Shown: positions 20,559 through 29,881 of the stretch, in pieces
Layout: each line of letters begins with the position of its first letter
Numbering within the stretch: the first letter of the stretch is position 1
Origin: Herbaspirillum sp.
Lineage (GTDB): Bacteria > Pseudomonadota > Gammaproteobacteria > Burkholderiales > Burkholderiaceae_D
NCBI RefSeq assembly: GCF_017744395.1
Contig: NZ_JAGIBI010000004.1
Location: 124,001 to 188,000, forward strand
Direction of reading: 5' to 3'
Length of the DNA: 64,000 nucleotides
Program-made: the position numbers and the translations under genes
The notes under the pieces: generated by a model
What the model was told of the DNA's origin: nothing
Databases searched by the model: none
What the model saw: the letters and a program-made list of their open reading frames with translations, nothing else

Positions 20559-22631
20559 ATGACCACCGACATCGCCGCCAATCCCCTGCTCGACTTTTCG
20601 GGCTACGCCCAGTTCGACGCCATCAAGCCGGAACACGTCACGCCCGCGCTGGACAAGCTGCTGGCCGACGCCGGCCGCCTGGTGACCGAACTGGAAGCGC
20701 CGATGGCGGAGGTCACCTGGGACAACTTCGTCGAACCGCTGGAATCCGCCACCGAAAAGCTGGGCCGCGCCTGGAGCGTGGTCGGCCACCTGAACTCGGT
20801 GATGGATACGCCGGCGCTGCGCGCCACCTACAACGAGAACCAGCCGCGCCTGGTGGAATTCTGGACCGGCCTGGGCCAGAACCTGGCCTTGTTCGAGAAG
20901 TACAAGGCGCTGCAGGCCAGTCCGGCCTTCGCCTCGCTGTCGGCCGCGCGCCGCAAGGTGGTGGACAACGCGGTGCGCGACTTCCGCCTGTCCGGCGCCG
21001 AACTGCCCGACGACAAGAAAGAACGCTTTGCCGCCATCCAGGAAAAGCAGGCGGCGCTGACCACCCGCTTCTCCGAGAACGTGCTGGACGCCACCAACGA
21101 CTTCGGCCTGTTCGTGGAAGACGAAGCCGAACTCGCCGGCCTGCCGGACGACGTCAAGCAGGCCGCGCGCGCTGCCGCCGAGAAGGACGGCAAGCCGGGC
21201 TTCAAGTTCACGCTGCACTTCCCCTCCTACTTTCCGGTGCTGCAATACGCGGACAACCGCGCGCTGCGCGAGAAGATCTACCGCGCCAACGCCACCAAGG
21301 CGTCCGAACTGGGCGCCAAGCCGGAATGGGACAACAGCGCCAACATCGACGCCATCCTGAAACTGCGCAAGGAAGAAGCGCAATTGCTGGGCTACGCCAA
21401 CTTCGCCGAAGTCTCGCTGGTGGCCAAGATGGCGCAATCGCCGGCGGAAGTCATCGCCTTCCTCGAAGACCTAGGCCGCCGCGCCCGCCCCTTCGGCGAA
21501 AAGGACTACGCCGAGCTGAAGGCCTTCGCCAAGGAAAAGCTGGGTCTGGACACGCTGGAAGCCTGGGACAGCACCTATGCTTCCGAAAAGCTGCGCGAGC
21601 AGCGCTACGCCTTCTCGGAACAGGAAGTGAAGCAGTACTTCCCCGAACACAAGGTGGTGGGCGGCCTGTTCCAGGTCGCGCAGCAACTGTTCGGCGTGAC
21701 CATCAAGCCCGACACCGCGCCGGTCTGGCACAAGGACGTGAAGTTCTTCCGCATCGAACGCGACGGCCAGCTGGTCGGTCAGTTCTACCTCGACCTCTAT
21801 GCGCGCAGCGGCAAGCGCGGCGGCGCCTGGATGGACGACGCCCGCGCGCGCCGCCTGACCGCCAGCGGCGTGCAGACCCCGATCGCCTACCTGGTGTGCA
21901 ACTTCACCGAACCGGCGGTGGTCGATGGCGTGGCCAAGCCGGCGCTGTTCACCCACGACGAGGTGATCACGCTGTTCCACGAGTTCGGCCACGGCCTGCA
22001 CCACATGCTGACGCAAGTCGATGAAGTCGGCGTGTCCGGCATCTCCGGCGTGGAATGGGATGCTGTCGAGCTGCCGTCGCAGTTCATGGAAAACTTCTGC
22101 TGGGAATGGGATGTGCTGCAACACCTCTCGGCCCATGCCGACACCGGCGCGCCGCTGCCGCGCGCGCTGTACGACAAGATGATCGCCGCCAAGAACTTCC
22201 AGTCCGGCCTGCAGATGCTGCGCCAGGTGGAATTCTCGCTGTTCGACATGCTGATCCACTATGAATATGAAGTGGGCGGCGGCAAGACCGTGCAGCAGTT
22301 GCTCAACGAACTGCGCGACCGCATCGCCGTGATCCGTCCGCCTGAGTTCAACCGCTTCCAGCATTCGTTCTCGCACATCTTCGCCGGCGGCTATGCGGCG
22401 GGCTATTACAGCTACAAGTGGGCCGAAGTGCTGTCGGCCGACGCCTACAGCGCCTTCGAAGAAGCCGCCGCCGGCGGCGGCAACGTGGTGTCGATCGAAA
22501 CCGGCCGCCGCTTCCAGCAGGAAATCCTGGCGGTGGGCGGCTCGCGCCCGGCGATCGAATCGTTCAAGGCCTTCCGCGGCCGCGAACCGCGTATCGACGC
22601 GCTGCTGCGCCACAGCGGCATGGCAGCCTGA
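20559..22631 (+). CDS. prlC: Oligopeptidase A, M3 family metallopeptidase
   Basis: A 690-residue zinc peptidase of the thimet oligopeptidase family (M3). It degrades short cytoplasmic peptides, including cleaved signal peptides. The zinc motif H474-E-F-G-H478 is intact, followed by the conserved GLHHML and the Glu-containing segment AVELPSQFMENFCWE (third ligand). Length matches E. coli OpdA/PrlC (680). It lies 25 nt after folD, probably in the same transcript, and a strong terminator follows 25 nt after its stop. Confidence 0.96.
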   Translation: MTTDIAANPLLDFSGYAQFDAIKPEHVTPALDKLLADAGRLVTELEAPMAEVTWDNFVEPLESATEKLGRAWSVVGHLNSVMDTPALRATYNENQPRLVEFWTGLGQNLALFEKYKALQASPAFASLSAARRKVVDNAVRDFRLSGAELPDDKKERFAAIQEKQAALTTRFSENVLDATNDFGLFVEDEAELAGLPDDVKQAARAAAEKDGKPGFKFTLHFPSYFPVLQYADNRALREKIYRANATKASELGAKPEWDNSANIDAILKLRKEEAQLLGYANFAEVSLVAKMAQSPAEVIAFLEDLGRRARPFGEKDYAELKAFAKEKLGLDTLEAWDSTYASEKLREQRYAFSEQEVKQYFPEHKVVGGLFQVAQQLFGVTIKPDTAPVWHKDVKFFRIERDGQLVGQFYLDLYARSGKRGGAWMDDARARRLTASGVQTPIAYLVCNFTEPAVVDGVAKPALFTHDEVITLFHEFGHGLHHMLTQVDEVGVSGISGVEWDAVELPSQFMENFCWEWDVLQHLSAHADTGAPLPRALYDKMIAAKNFQSGLQMLRQVEFSLFDMLIHYEYEVGGGKTVQQLLNELRDRIAVIRPPEFNRFQHSFSHIFAGGYAAGYYSYKWAEVLSADAYSAFEEAAAGGGNVVSIETGRRFQQEILAVGGSRPAIESFKAFRGREPRIDALLRHSGMAA

Positions 22632-22656
22632 TCCAAGGCTCGCGCCTGCAACCCCG

Positions 22657-22685
22657 ACGGCCTGCCCCTTGGCAGGCCGTTTTTC
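22657..22685 (+). terminator. Intrinsic terminator after prlC
   Basis: A 10-bp perfect stem ACGGCCTGCC / GGCAGGCCGT (22657-22666, 22671-22680) with a CCTT loop is followed by TTTTT. Confidence 0.9.
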
Positions 22686-22718
22686 CATACGCGCATGGCA
22701 GCGCCAGCCGCGAACCAC

Positions 22719-22724
22719 TATACT
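22719..22724 (+). promoter_or_regulatory. -10 element directly upstream of holC
   Basis: TATACT lies 6 nt before the holC ATG, with a partial -35 (ATGGCA, 22695-22700) 18 bp upstream. No Shine-Dalgarno separates it from the start codon, so a leaderless or near-leaderless transcript is predicted. Confidence 0.4.
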
Positions 22725-22730
22725 TCCGCC

Positions 22731-23150
22731 ATGACCCGCATCGACTTCCATAGCAACGTCCCACACAAGCTCGCCTATGCCTGCCGCCTGGTACGCAAGG
22801 CGCGCGGCGCCGGTACCCAGATCGTGCTGCGCGTGCGCGACGGCCGCGAACTGCAGCAGCTCGACCAGGCGCTGTGGACCTTTTCCGAGCAGGACTTCCT
22901 GCCGCACGTGGCCGCCGGCGATCCGCTGGCCGCACAAACCCCGATCATCCTGACCGCCAGCGACGATATCGAGTTGCCGCATCACCAGGTGCTGATCAAC
23001 CTGTCGGGCGAAACGCCGGTCCATTTCGCCCGTTTCGAGCGCATGCTGGAAATCGTTTCCGCCGACGACGCCGACCGAGCCGCCGGCCGCGAGCGCTACC
23101 GTTTCTACAAGGAACGCGGCTATCCGCTGTCCCACTTCGTGGCCGCCTGA
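22731..23150 (+). CDS. holC: DNA polymerase III subunit chi
   Basis: A 139-residue protein matching the chi subunit of the DNA polymerase III clamp loader, which contacts single-strand DNA-binding protein. It starts MTRIDFHSNVPHKLAYACRLVRKA, as family members do, and contains LDQALWTFSEQDFLPH and the FERMLEIV...RERYRFYKERGYPLSHF C-terminal block. Length matches E. coli HolC (147). The ATG at 22731 is chosen over an in-frame upstream codon because the family N-terminus begins here. It is followed 5 nt later by a small gene of unknown function. Confidence 0.92.
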   Translation: MTRIDFHSNVPHKLAYACRLVRKARGAGTQIVLRVRDGRELQQLDQALWTFSEQDFLPHVAAGDPLAAQTPIILTASDDIELPHHQVLINLSGETPVHFARFERMLEIVSADDADRAAGRERYRFYKERGYPLSHFVAA

Positions 23151-23155
23151 ACACC

Positions 23156-23503
23156 ATGAATCACGACGACAACGGCATCCCCCTCCTGACCGAGGTCATC
23201 CCGATGGTGCCGCCGCCCGCTGCCGCCCCCCAGGCGCCGTCGCCGTCCGAAACGGCCATCCCGGCCGCCGAACAATATCGCCAATGGCAGCAGGAAATCA
23301 GCGAAAACGTCCTGCAAACCCTGCTGGAACAAGCGGATTCCGTGCTGCAACAACATCTGCAAGACCAGATGGCGGTGGTGCTGGACAATATCTCCGATAT
23401 CCTGACGCAGCGCGTCAAGGAAAGCCTGCGCCAGGCGCTGACGGAAACCGTGACCCGTGCGGTCGCCGAAGAGATGGCCCGCTTCTCATCTTCAAAAAAA
23501 TAA
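23156..23503 (+). CDS. Conserved hypothetical protein downstream of holC
   Basis: A 115-residue protein without a domain I can name with certainty. The N-terminal 40 residues are rich in Pro and Ala and look disordered. From about residue 41 the chain is strongly helical and amphipathic (VLQTLLEQADSVLQQHL, RVKESLRQALTETVTRAV), suggesting a coiled coil or oligomerising helix. It starts 5 nt after the holC stop, so it is co-transcribed and probably translationally coupled. Betaproteobacteria commonly carry a short uncharacterised gene at this place (I recall DUF2486 in Burkholderia), but I could not test the match. Confidence 0.75.
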   Translation: MNHDDNGIPLLTEVIPMVPPPAAAPQAPSPSETAIPAAEQYRQWQQEISENVLQTLLEQADSVLQQHLQDQMAVVLDNISDILTQRVKESLRQALTETVTRAVAEEMARFSSSKK

Positions 23504-23677
23504 ATATTTATATTTTTTTCTTTGTTTTTTGAATAAAAAAATCCTCATTGCTTAATATGAGAGAAAAAAATTCTCCAGTATTGAACACATCGGCAATCCG
23601 GAAATTCTTACAATGCTGCTATTCGCCGGCAGCGGGCATCATCGCGCGCCGGATCACGCATCAACCGGGAGAGTGAG
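23504..23677. other. AT-rich intergenic region before dadA
   Basis: About 100 nt (23500-23600) are strikingly AT-rich, with long T and A runs, in an otherwise GC-rich window. The T-run at 23509-23530 may end the holC transcript. TACAAT at 23609-23614 is a possible -10 for dadA; no clear -35 is seen. AT-rich control regions of dad genes are typical targets of Lrp-type regulators, which is only inference here. Confidence 0.45.
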
Positions 23678-24988
23678 ATGAAAGTCATCGTATTGGGGGC
23701 AGGCATTATCGGAACCGCTTCGGCATGGTTCCTGACGAAAGAAGGCTATGACGTCACCGTCATCGAACGCCAGCCCGGCGCGGCGCAGGAAACCAGCTTC
23801 GCCAACGGCTGCCAGATTTCGGTCTCGCACGCCGAACCCTGGGCCAACCCGTCGGCCCCGATGAAGGTGCTCAAGTGGCTGGGCAAGGAAGACGCCCCGC
23901 TGCTGTACCGCTTCCGCCCCGAATGGCTGCAATGGAAATGGGCCGTGAACTTCCTGCGCGAATGCACCGCCGCCCGCACCGATGAAAACATCCGCAACAT
24001 CGTCGCCCTGTGCGAATACAGCCGCCAGACCCTGCAGGCGGTGCGCGCCGAAACCGGCATCCAGTACGACCACCTGACCCGCGGCATCCTGCACTTCTAT
24101 ACCGAGGAAAAGGAATTCCAGGAATCGCTGCCGGCCGCCAAGCTGATGCGCGACCTGGGCTGCCCGCGCGAATCGATCGGCGCCGACGAAGTGGTGAAGA
24201 TCGAACCGGCGCTAGCCTCGATCCGCAACAAGATCGTCGGCGGCGATTTCACTGCCACCGATGAGTCGGGCGACGTCTACAAGCTGACCACGGGCCTGGC
24301 CAAGAAGGCCGAGGAAGCCGGCGCGCAGTTCCGCTTCTCGACCACCATCACCCGCCTGATCACTGAAGGCGCAGGCGCCTCGGCGCGCGTGACCGGCGTG
24401 GAAATCATCAACCCGGACGGCCGCCATGAAGTCCTGAAGGCCGACGCCTTCGTGGTCGCCATGGGCAGCTTCTCGCAGCCGCTGGTCAAGCCGCTGGGCA
24501 TCGACCTGCTGCTCTATCCAGGCAAGGGCTACTCGGCCACCTACAAGGTCACCAACCCGGACGCCGCGCCCACCGTCTCGCTCACCGACGACGGCTACAA
24601 GCTGGTGGTCTCGCGCCTGGGCGACCGCCTGCGCGTGGCCGGCACCTGCGAACTGAACGGCTACACCCGCGAGCTCAACACCACCCGCTGCGAAGCCATC
24701 ACCCGCCGCACCCGCGAGCTGTTCCCGGACGGCTGCGACTACGACAACCCGGTCTACTGGACCGGCCTGCGTCCGCTCACGCCCTCCAATGTCCCGTACG
24801 TCGGCAAGACCAAGTTCAGCAACCTGTACCTGAACACCGGCCACGGCACCCTGGGCTGGACCATGGGCTGCGGCTCCGGCCGCGCCATCGCCGAGATCGT
24901 CGCCGGCCGCGTGCCGGAAATCGACTTCGCCTTCACCGGCCTGCCGCGCTGGAACCGTGCCCGCCCCGCCGTGCAGCAAGCCGCCTGA
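23678..24988 (+). CDS. dadA: D-amino acid dehydrogenase small subunit
   Basis: A 436-residue FAD-dependent, membrane-associated dehydrogenase that oxidises D-amino acids, chiefly D-alanine, to 2-oxo acids and feeds electrons to the respiratory chain. The FAD motif is at the very N-terminus (VIVLGAGIIGTASAWFL), followed by the DadA-specific ETSFANGCQISVSHAEPWA. The C-terminal block has VYWTGLRPLTPSNVPYVG and NTGHGTLGWTMGCGSGRA. Length matches E. coli DadA (432). A GGGAG site precedes the ATG. No alanine racemase (dadX) is next to it, unlike the E. coli operon. A strong terminator follows 40 nt after the stop. Confidence 0.96.
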   Translation: MKVIVLGAGIIGTASAWFLTKEGYDVTVIERQPGAAQETSFANGCQISVSHAEPWANPSAPMKVLKWLGKEDAPLLYRFRPEWLQWKWAVNFLRECTAARTDENIRNIVALCEYSRQTLQAVRAETGIQYDHLTRGILHFYTEEKEFQESLPAAKLMRDLGCPRESIGADEVVKIEPALASIRNKIVGGDFTATDESGDVYKLTTGLAKKAEEAGAQFRFSTTITRLITEGAGASARVTGVEIINPDGRHEVLKADAFVVAMGSFSQPLVKPLGIDLLLYPGKGYSATYKVTNPDAAPTVSLTDDGYKLVVSRLGDRLRVAGTCELNGYTRELNTTRCEAITRRTRELFPDGCDYDNPVYWTGLRPLTPSNVPYVGKTKFSNLYLNTGHGTLGWTMGCGSGRAIAEIVAGRVPEIDFAFTGLPRWNRARPAVQQAA

Positions 24989-25027
24989 CAAGACGAACCG
25001 TTTCATCCTTCACTGTTGTTGTCCCTC

Positions 25028-25056
25028 GCGGACCGGGTTTCCCGGTCCGCTTTTTT
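25028..25056 (+). terminator. Intrinsic terminator after dadA
   Basis: A perfect 10-bp stem GCGGACCGGG / CCCGGTCCGC (25028-25037, 25041-25050) with a TTT loop is followed by six T. Confidence 0.92.
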
Positions 25057-25312
25057 ATTGCCGGCTTGATTTCCCTCATACAAGCCCGCCCGGCGCGCCC
25101 AAAGCCGCAGGAACGCTTACATTTGCTGGCATCCCCTTGGTGTAGAATCGTTGCCTTGCTCCGCGCTGCGCGGACTATGCCCGGGAACCGGTTCTGCGCC
25201 TTCTGGCGCTTTCTGCGGTTGATTCCCCCCGATCCGACGCCATCTGGCAGATATCTTTCGCGTCGTCGGCCAACACCGGCCAACGGCCTGCAACACACAA
25301 GAGGACCATGCA
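25057..25312 (+). promoter_or_regulatory. Upstream region of lpxO
   Basis: No gene is seen in this stretch. A -10-like TAGAAT lies at 25143-25148 without a good -35; from it the leader to lpxO would be about 155 nt. It contains the palindrome GAACCGGTTC (about 25186-25195). Nothing else stands out. Confidence 0.35.
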
Positions 25313-26212
25313 ATGAAGTGGGTAATCGTCTTTATTTACCTGTTTTCGATCTTTTTCATCCATTTCCGCGGACGCGTGCGGCTGCCCTTCCTGCGCCAGT
25401 TCTTCGACCACTCGTCGATCATGTCGCCGATCAACGTGTTCATGTACGCCTTCTCGCGCGTTCCGGCCGTGCCTTATCCGGCCGTGCGCGAATTCAAGGA
25501 ACTGGCGATCATCGACGAGAATTGGGAAACCATCCGCGACGAAGCCGTGGCGCTGCAGAATCTGGCCAAGATCAAGGCCGCCGAAAAGAATGACGACGCC
25601 GGCTTCAACTCTTTCTTCAAGGCCGGCTGGAAGCGCTTTTACCTGAAGTGGTACAACGCCAGCCACCCTTCTGCCGAGAAATTCTGCCCCAAGACCGTCG
25701 AGATCCTACGCCGCATCCCCTGCGTGAAAGCCGCGATGTTCGCCGAACTGGCGCCCGGCGGCACGCTCAATCCGCACCGCGACCCCTATGCCGGCTCGCT
25801 GCGCTACCACCTCGGCCTGGTCACGCCCAACGACGACCGCTGCTTCATCGAAGTCGACGGCCAGCGTTATAGCTGGCGCGACGGCCAGAGCGTGGTGTTC
25901 GACGAGACCTTCATCCACTGGGCGCAGAATGGCGCCGAGACGAACCGTATCATCCTGTTCTGCGACGTCGAACGCCCGCTGCGCTACCGCTGGGCCGAAG
26001 CCATCAACGGCTTCCTGGGCCGCACCATGATGACCGCCGCCGCCTCGCCCAACGAGACCGGCGACCAGACCGGGCGCGTCAACAAGCTGTTCCGCTTCGT
26101 CTGGCTGGCCGGCCAGTACCGCCGCCGCTTCAAGAACTGGAACAAGACGGTCTACCGCATCACCAAGTTCGCCCTGATCGTCGCGGTTGCCTTGCTGATC
26201 ATCTACGCCTGA
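25313..26212 (+). CDS. lpxO: Lipid A hydroxylase LpxO, aspartyl/asparaginyl beta-hydroxylase family
   Basis: A 299-residue Fe(II)/2-oxoglutarate-dependent dioxygenase. LpxO enzymes place a 2-hydroxyl group on a secondary acyl chain of lipid A at the cytoplasmic face of the inner membrane. One transmembrane helix is at the N-terminus (about 3-18) and another at the very C-terminus (about 279-298), as in Salmonella LpxO (302 aa). The iron ligands H155-x-D157 (NPHRDPYAG) and His202 (IHWAQN) are in place, with a conserved Arg (about 212) for 2-oxoglutarate. An AAGAGGA site precedes the ATG. It is a single-gene unit closed by a strong terminator. Confidence 0.9.
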   Translation: MKWVIVFIYLFSIFFIHFRGRVRLPFLRQFFDHSSIMSPINVFMYAFSRVPAVPYPAVREFKELAIIDENWETIRDEAVALQNLAKIKAAEKNDDAGFNSFFKAGWKRFYLKWYNASHPSAEKFCPKTVEILRRIPCVKAAMFAELAPGGTLNPHRDPYAGSLRYHLGLVTPNDDRCFIEVDGQRYSWRDGQSVVFDETFIHWAQNGAETNRIILFCDVERPLRYRWAEAINGFLGRTMMTAAASPNETGDQTGRVNKLFRFVWLAGQYRRRFKNWNKTVYRITKFALIVAVALLIIYA

Positions 26213-26244
26213 GCGCACACGGCACGCAAAACCGAAAACAATAT

Positions 26245-26279
26245 AAAAAAATCGCCGGCATCGACCGGCGATTTTTTTT
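26245..26279. terminator. Terminator after lpxO
   Basis: ATCGCCGG / CCGGCGAT stem with a CATCGA loop, flanked by a run of A on the left and eight T on the right (26272-26279). Confidence 0.9.
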
Positions 26280-26664
26280 ACCCCTTTTTTACTGCGCCTG
26301 GTTCGCGCTTCCGCTCCCTGCGCACCCCGAAAATAAAAATCCTCTCCAATCATCACAGGAGCGTGGTCCGGGCATATCTACCCGCCCTCCTCTCACACCC
26401 TGGGCGCATTAACGAAAATCAAAAAACTATCAAATAGGTGCGTAACTATGTCTCACATCAGGACAAAATTTCCAGCCGGAAATGAATTGAATATTTTCGA
26501 TTTCAAACTGTAGAAACTACTTCATCCCATTGCATGCGAACGTGTAAAATCATCCCGCTTCCTTGCTTGCTTCATGGCGTAATTCCTGCATAAGTGCTGC
26601 TACATTGCGCGAATGGCGAAGCACGACATCCGAGTACCGACCATACATCAAGAATAATGGGCTC
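26280..26664 (+). other. Upstream region of the diguanylate cyclase gene
   Basis: No separate gene is seen here. TAAAAT at 26545-26550 is a possible -10. The frame of the cyclase is open back to a TTG at 26563, so the true start may lie anywhere between 26563 and 26686. The stretch 26400-26520 is AT-rich and may hold regulator sites that I cannot name. Confidence 0.4.
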
Positions 26665-27732
26665 ATGCAGGACATCGACGACGAGATGAAGAAACCGCTG
26701 CTCAAGCATCTGGTAGAGATCACCGCCCATCGGGAGCATTCCCGCCTGGCGCTCTCCGTCATCTCCGCCCTGTACCAGCTCACCGATGTGCAAGAGATCC
26801 GCATGCTTGACATCTTCAACATGCGCGACGCGTATTACGTCCAGGAAAAGATGGTGATCCGCAACGGCGAGATCCACACCATCGACGAGCACACCACCGA
26901 CGATCCCAAGGAACCGCTGTCGAACTACCCGGCGATGATGGCCTGCATCCGCAGCCATCTCCCCGAATACGCCGAAACCGCCGACGACGGCGCGCACCTC
27001 CTCTGGCTGCCGGTATGGCTGCACGGCAAAATGAATTCCTGCCTCGCAATCCGCAGCGACAGCGCCCTTGATCAGTCGAAGCTGGATGTCATTCGGGGCA
27101 TCTTCCATGTCTACTGCAATTACCAGAGCCTGCTCGACTACAGCGAGCGCGATGCCTTGACCGGCCTGTTCAACCGCAAGACCTTCGACGAGCAATTCAC
27201 CAAGTACGCTTTCGCCATCGCCCCGCACGAGTCGCATTCGCTGGAGAAGAACGAGCGCCGCCACGACGACGCGGGCGAGGCCAAGGGCCATTGGCTGGCG
27301 GTGGTCGACATCGACCACTTCAAGCAGGTCAACGACCGCTACGGCCACCTGTACGGCGATGAAGTGCTGATCCTGGTGGCCAACATCCTGCGCGCTTCCT
27401 TCCGCAGCCACGACCGTATCTTCCGCTTCGGCGGCGAGGAATTCGTCATCCTGCTGCGTTCGACCACCCTGTCGGATGCGCGCAAGATCTTCGACCGTTT
27501 CCGCCAGAACGTCCAGGAATACGATTTCCCGCAGGTCGGCAAGGTCACGGTCAGCCTCGGCTTCGTCGGCATTTCGCGCGAAACCCCGGTGGTCATCCTC
27601 GGCCACGCCGACCAGTCGCTGTACCACGCCAAGGAAAACGGCCGCAACCGCATCTGCTTCTACGAAGAACTGGTGAACTCGGGCGTGCTCAATTCCGGCA
27701 TCACCACCAACGACACCGTCGAATTCTTCTGA
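26665..27732 (+). CDS. Diguanylate cyclase with unknown N-terminal sensor
   Basis: A 355-residue cytoplasmic protein (from ATG 26665) with a C-terminal GGDEF domain that should make cyclic di-GMP from GTP. The active-site loop is GGEEF (256-260), a functional variant. An inhibitory I-site RxxD (RSHD, 247-250) sits exactly five residues before it, so product inhibition is likely. The domain start DALTGLFNRKTF (163-174) is followed by a charged insertion of about 20 residues (188-207) before the metal-binding VVDIDHFKQVNDRYGH. The first 150 residues are soluble, without membrane helices, and resemble a GAF-like sensor only vaguely. No good Shine-Dalgarno marks the start, so it is uncertain. Confidence 0.88.
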   Translation: MQDIDDEMKKPLLKHLVEITAHREHSRLALSVISALYQLTDVQEIRMLDIFNMRDAYYVQEKMVIRNGEIHTIDEHTTDDPKEPLSNYPAMMACIRSHLPEYAETADDGAHLLWLPVWLHGKMNSCLAIRSDSALDQSKLDVIRGIFHVYCNYQSLLDYSERDALTGLFNRKTFDEQFTKYAFAIAPHESHSLEKNERRHDDAGEAKGHWLAVVDIDHFKQVNDRYGHLYGDEVLILVANILRASFRSHDRIFRFGGEEFVILLRSTTLSDARKIFDRFRQNVQEYDFPQVGKVTVSLGFVGISRETPVVILGHADQSLYHAKENGRNRICFYEELVNSGVLNSGITTNDTVEFF

Positions 27733-27758
27733 CGCCTGCTCCGGCAAACGCATCCCGG

Positions 27759-27782
27759 GCCGCCTTCAAGGCGGCTTTTTCT
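27759..27782 (+). terminator. Terminator after the diguanylate cyclase gene
   Basis: GCCGCC-TTCAA-GGCGGC stem-loop followed by TTTTT, 26 nt past the stop codon. Confidence 0.85.
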
Positions 27783-27923
27783 TGTCCGCCCGCGCCCGCT
27801 CCTGCTCGCCAATGCCATCGCTGTATTCGGCCAGTTTCCTGCTGCACTGCGCAACCCGAGGCGCTCCCGGCTCGCATCTTCCGGTTCATGCGTTTGGCGC
27901 ATCCACCCATGTTTTAAAAGCAT

Positions 27924-29139
<1,216 letters not shown>

Positions 29140-29229
29140 TCGGCATTCCCTGGCGCCAACCGGCACAGACCGGGCACAGACCGGAAAGAGTTGTGTTGCA
29201 AAAACTGAGTTCTGCTCAGTCCCCTCTTG

Positions 29230-29253
29230 GCCCCGCTTCGGCGGGGCTTTTTT
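29230..29253 (+). terminator. Terminator after ansB
   Basis: GCCCCGC-TTCG-GCGGGGC, a stable UUCG-type tetraloop hairpin, followed by six T. Confidence 0.92.
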
Positions 29254-29391
29254 CATCCGCGGCGCGCGTGCCGTCCCGGCGTTGGCAGCCTGCCAAGGCT
29301 TCCTCCACGGCAATGGAAATGTCCTCTCCCGGCCCCGGAACATTCCCTCTTCCAGCGCAGTCTCATCAGACTTCACCAAGAGGAGAACGCC

Positions 29392-29631
29392 ATGGACAAA
29401 CGGCTTGCCTTGCTGACAAGCATCGCCGAACTGAAGAGCTCCCACGACGAAGCTGCCATGATGCTGTCGCACATCATGCTCAACGCCATCCGCTCCGCCA
29501 GGCATGAGGATGGCGGCCCGCCGCTGAAGTCGGTACGCCAGTACCGCAAGGCCATCAAGGAACTGAAGATACGTTGCCTGCAGGTGGAAATGATCCTGGC
29601 CGAAATGGAGATCCCCCAGCACGTCCATTGA
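29392..29631 (+). CDS. Small hypothetical protein (79 aa)
   Basis: I do not recognise a family. The protein ([17 protein letters not shown]) is predicted almost entirely helical and soluble, with a Met-rich middle ([12 protein letters not shown]) and a basic C-terminal half ([11 protein letters not shown]). The start is chosen because AGGAGA lies 6 nt upstream of the ATG at 29392; the frame is open further upstream into the ansB terminator without support. It stands alone between ansB and the aldehyde dehydrogenase on the same strand. A regulatory or stress-related small protein is possible, but nothing in the sequence proves it. Confidence 0.65.
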   Translation: MDKRLALLTSIAELKSSHDEAAMMLSHIMLNAIRSARHEDGGPPLKSVRQYRKAIKELKIRCLQVEMILAEMEIPQHVH

Positions 29632-29881
29632 CGGCATGGCAGGCCGCGAGCGCCTCTTATCCAATCCTTCTCCGCTACATCCGGGGCGGCCTGCGCGCAT
29701 GCGCGATGCGTGGTATAACTATCCTCCTCGCAGGCATGGCCCCATCCACAAGCAACTGGCCGGCCCGCCCATCAACAAGACACCGCCAGAGCTGTTGCCA
29801 TCACCATCATTCTTGCCCGCCGTGCAAGCCGCAACCGCCGGCGGCGGCATCCCTGAAACTCCTGAACAACGAGGACCGCAC

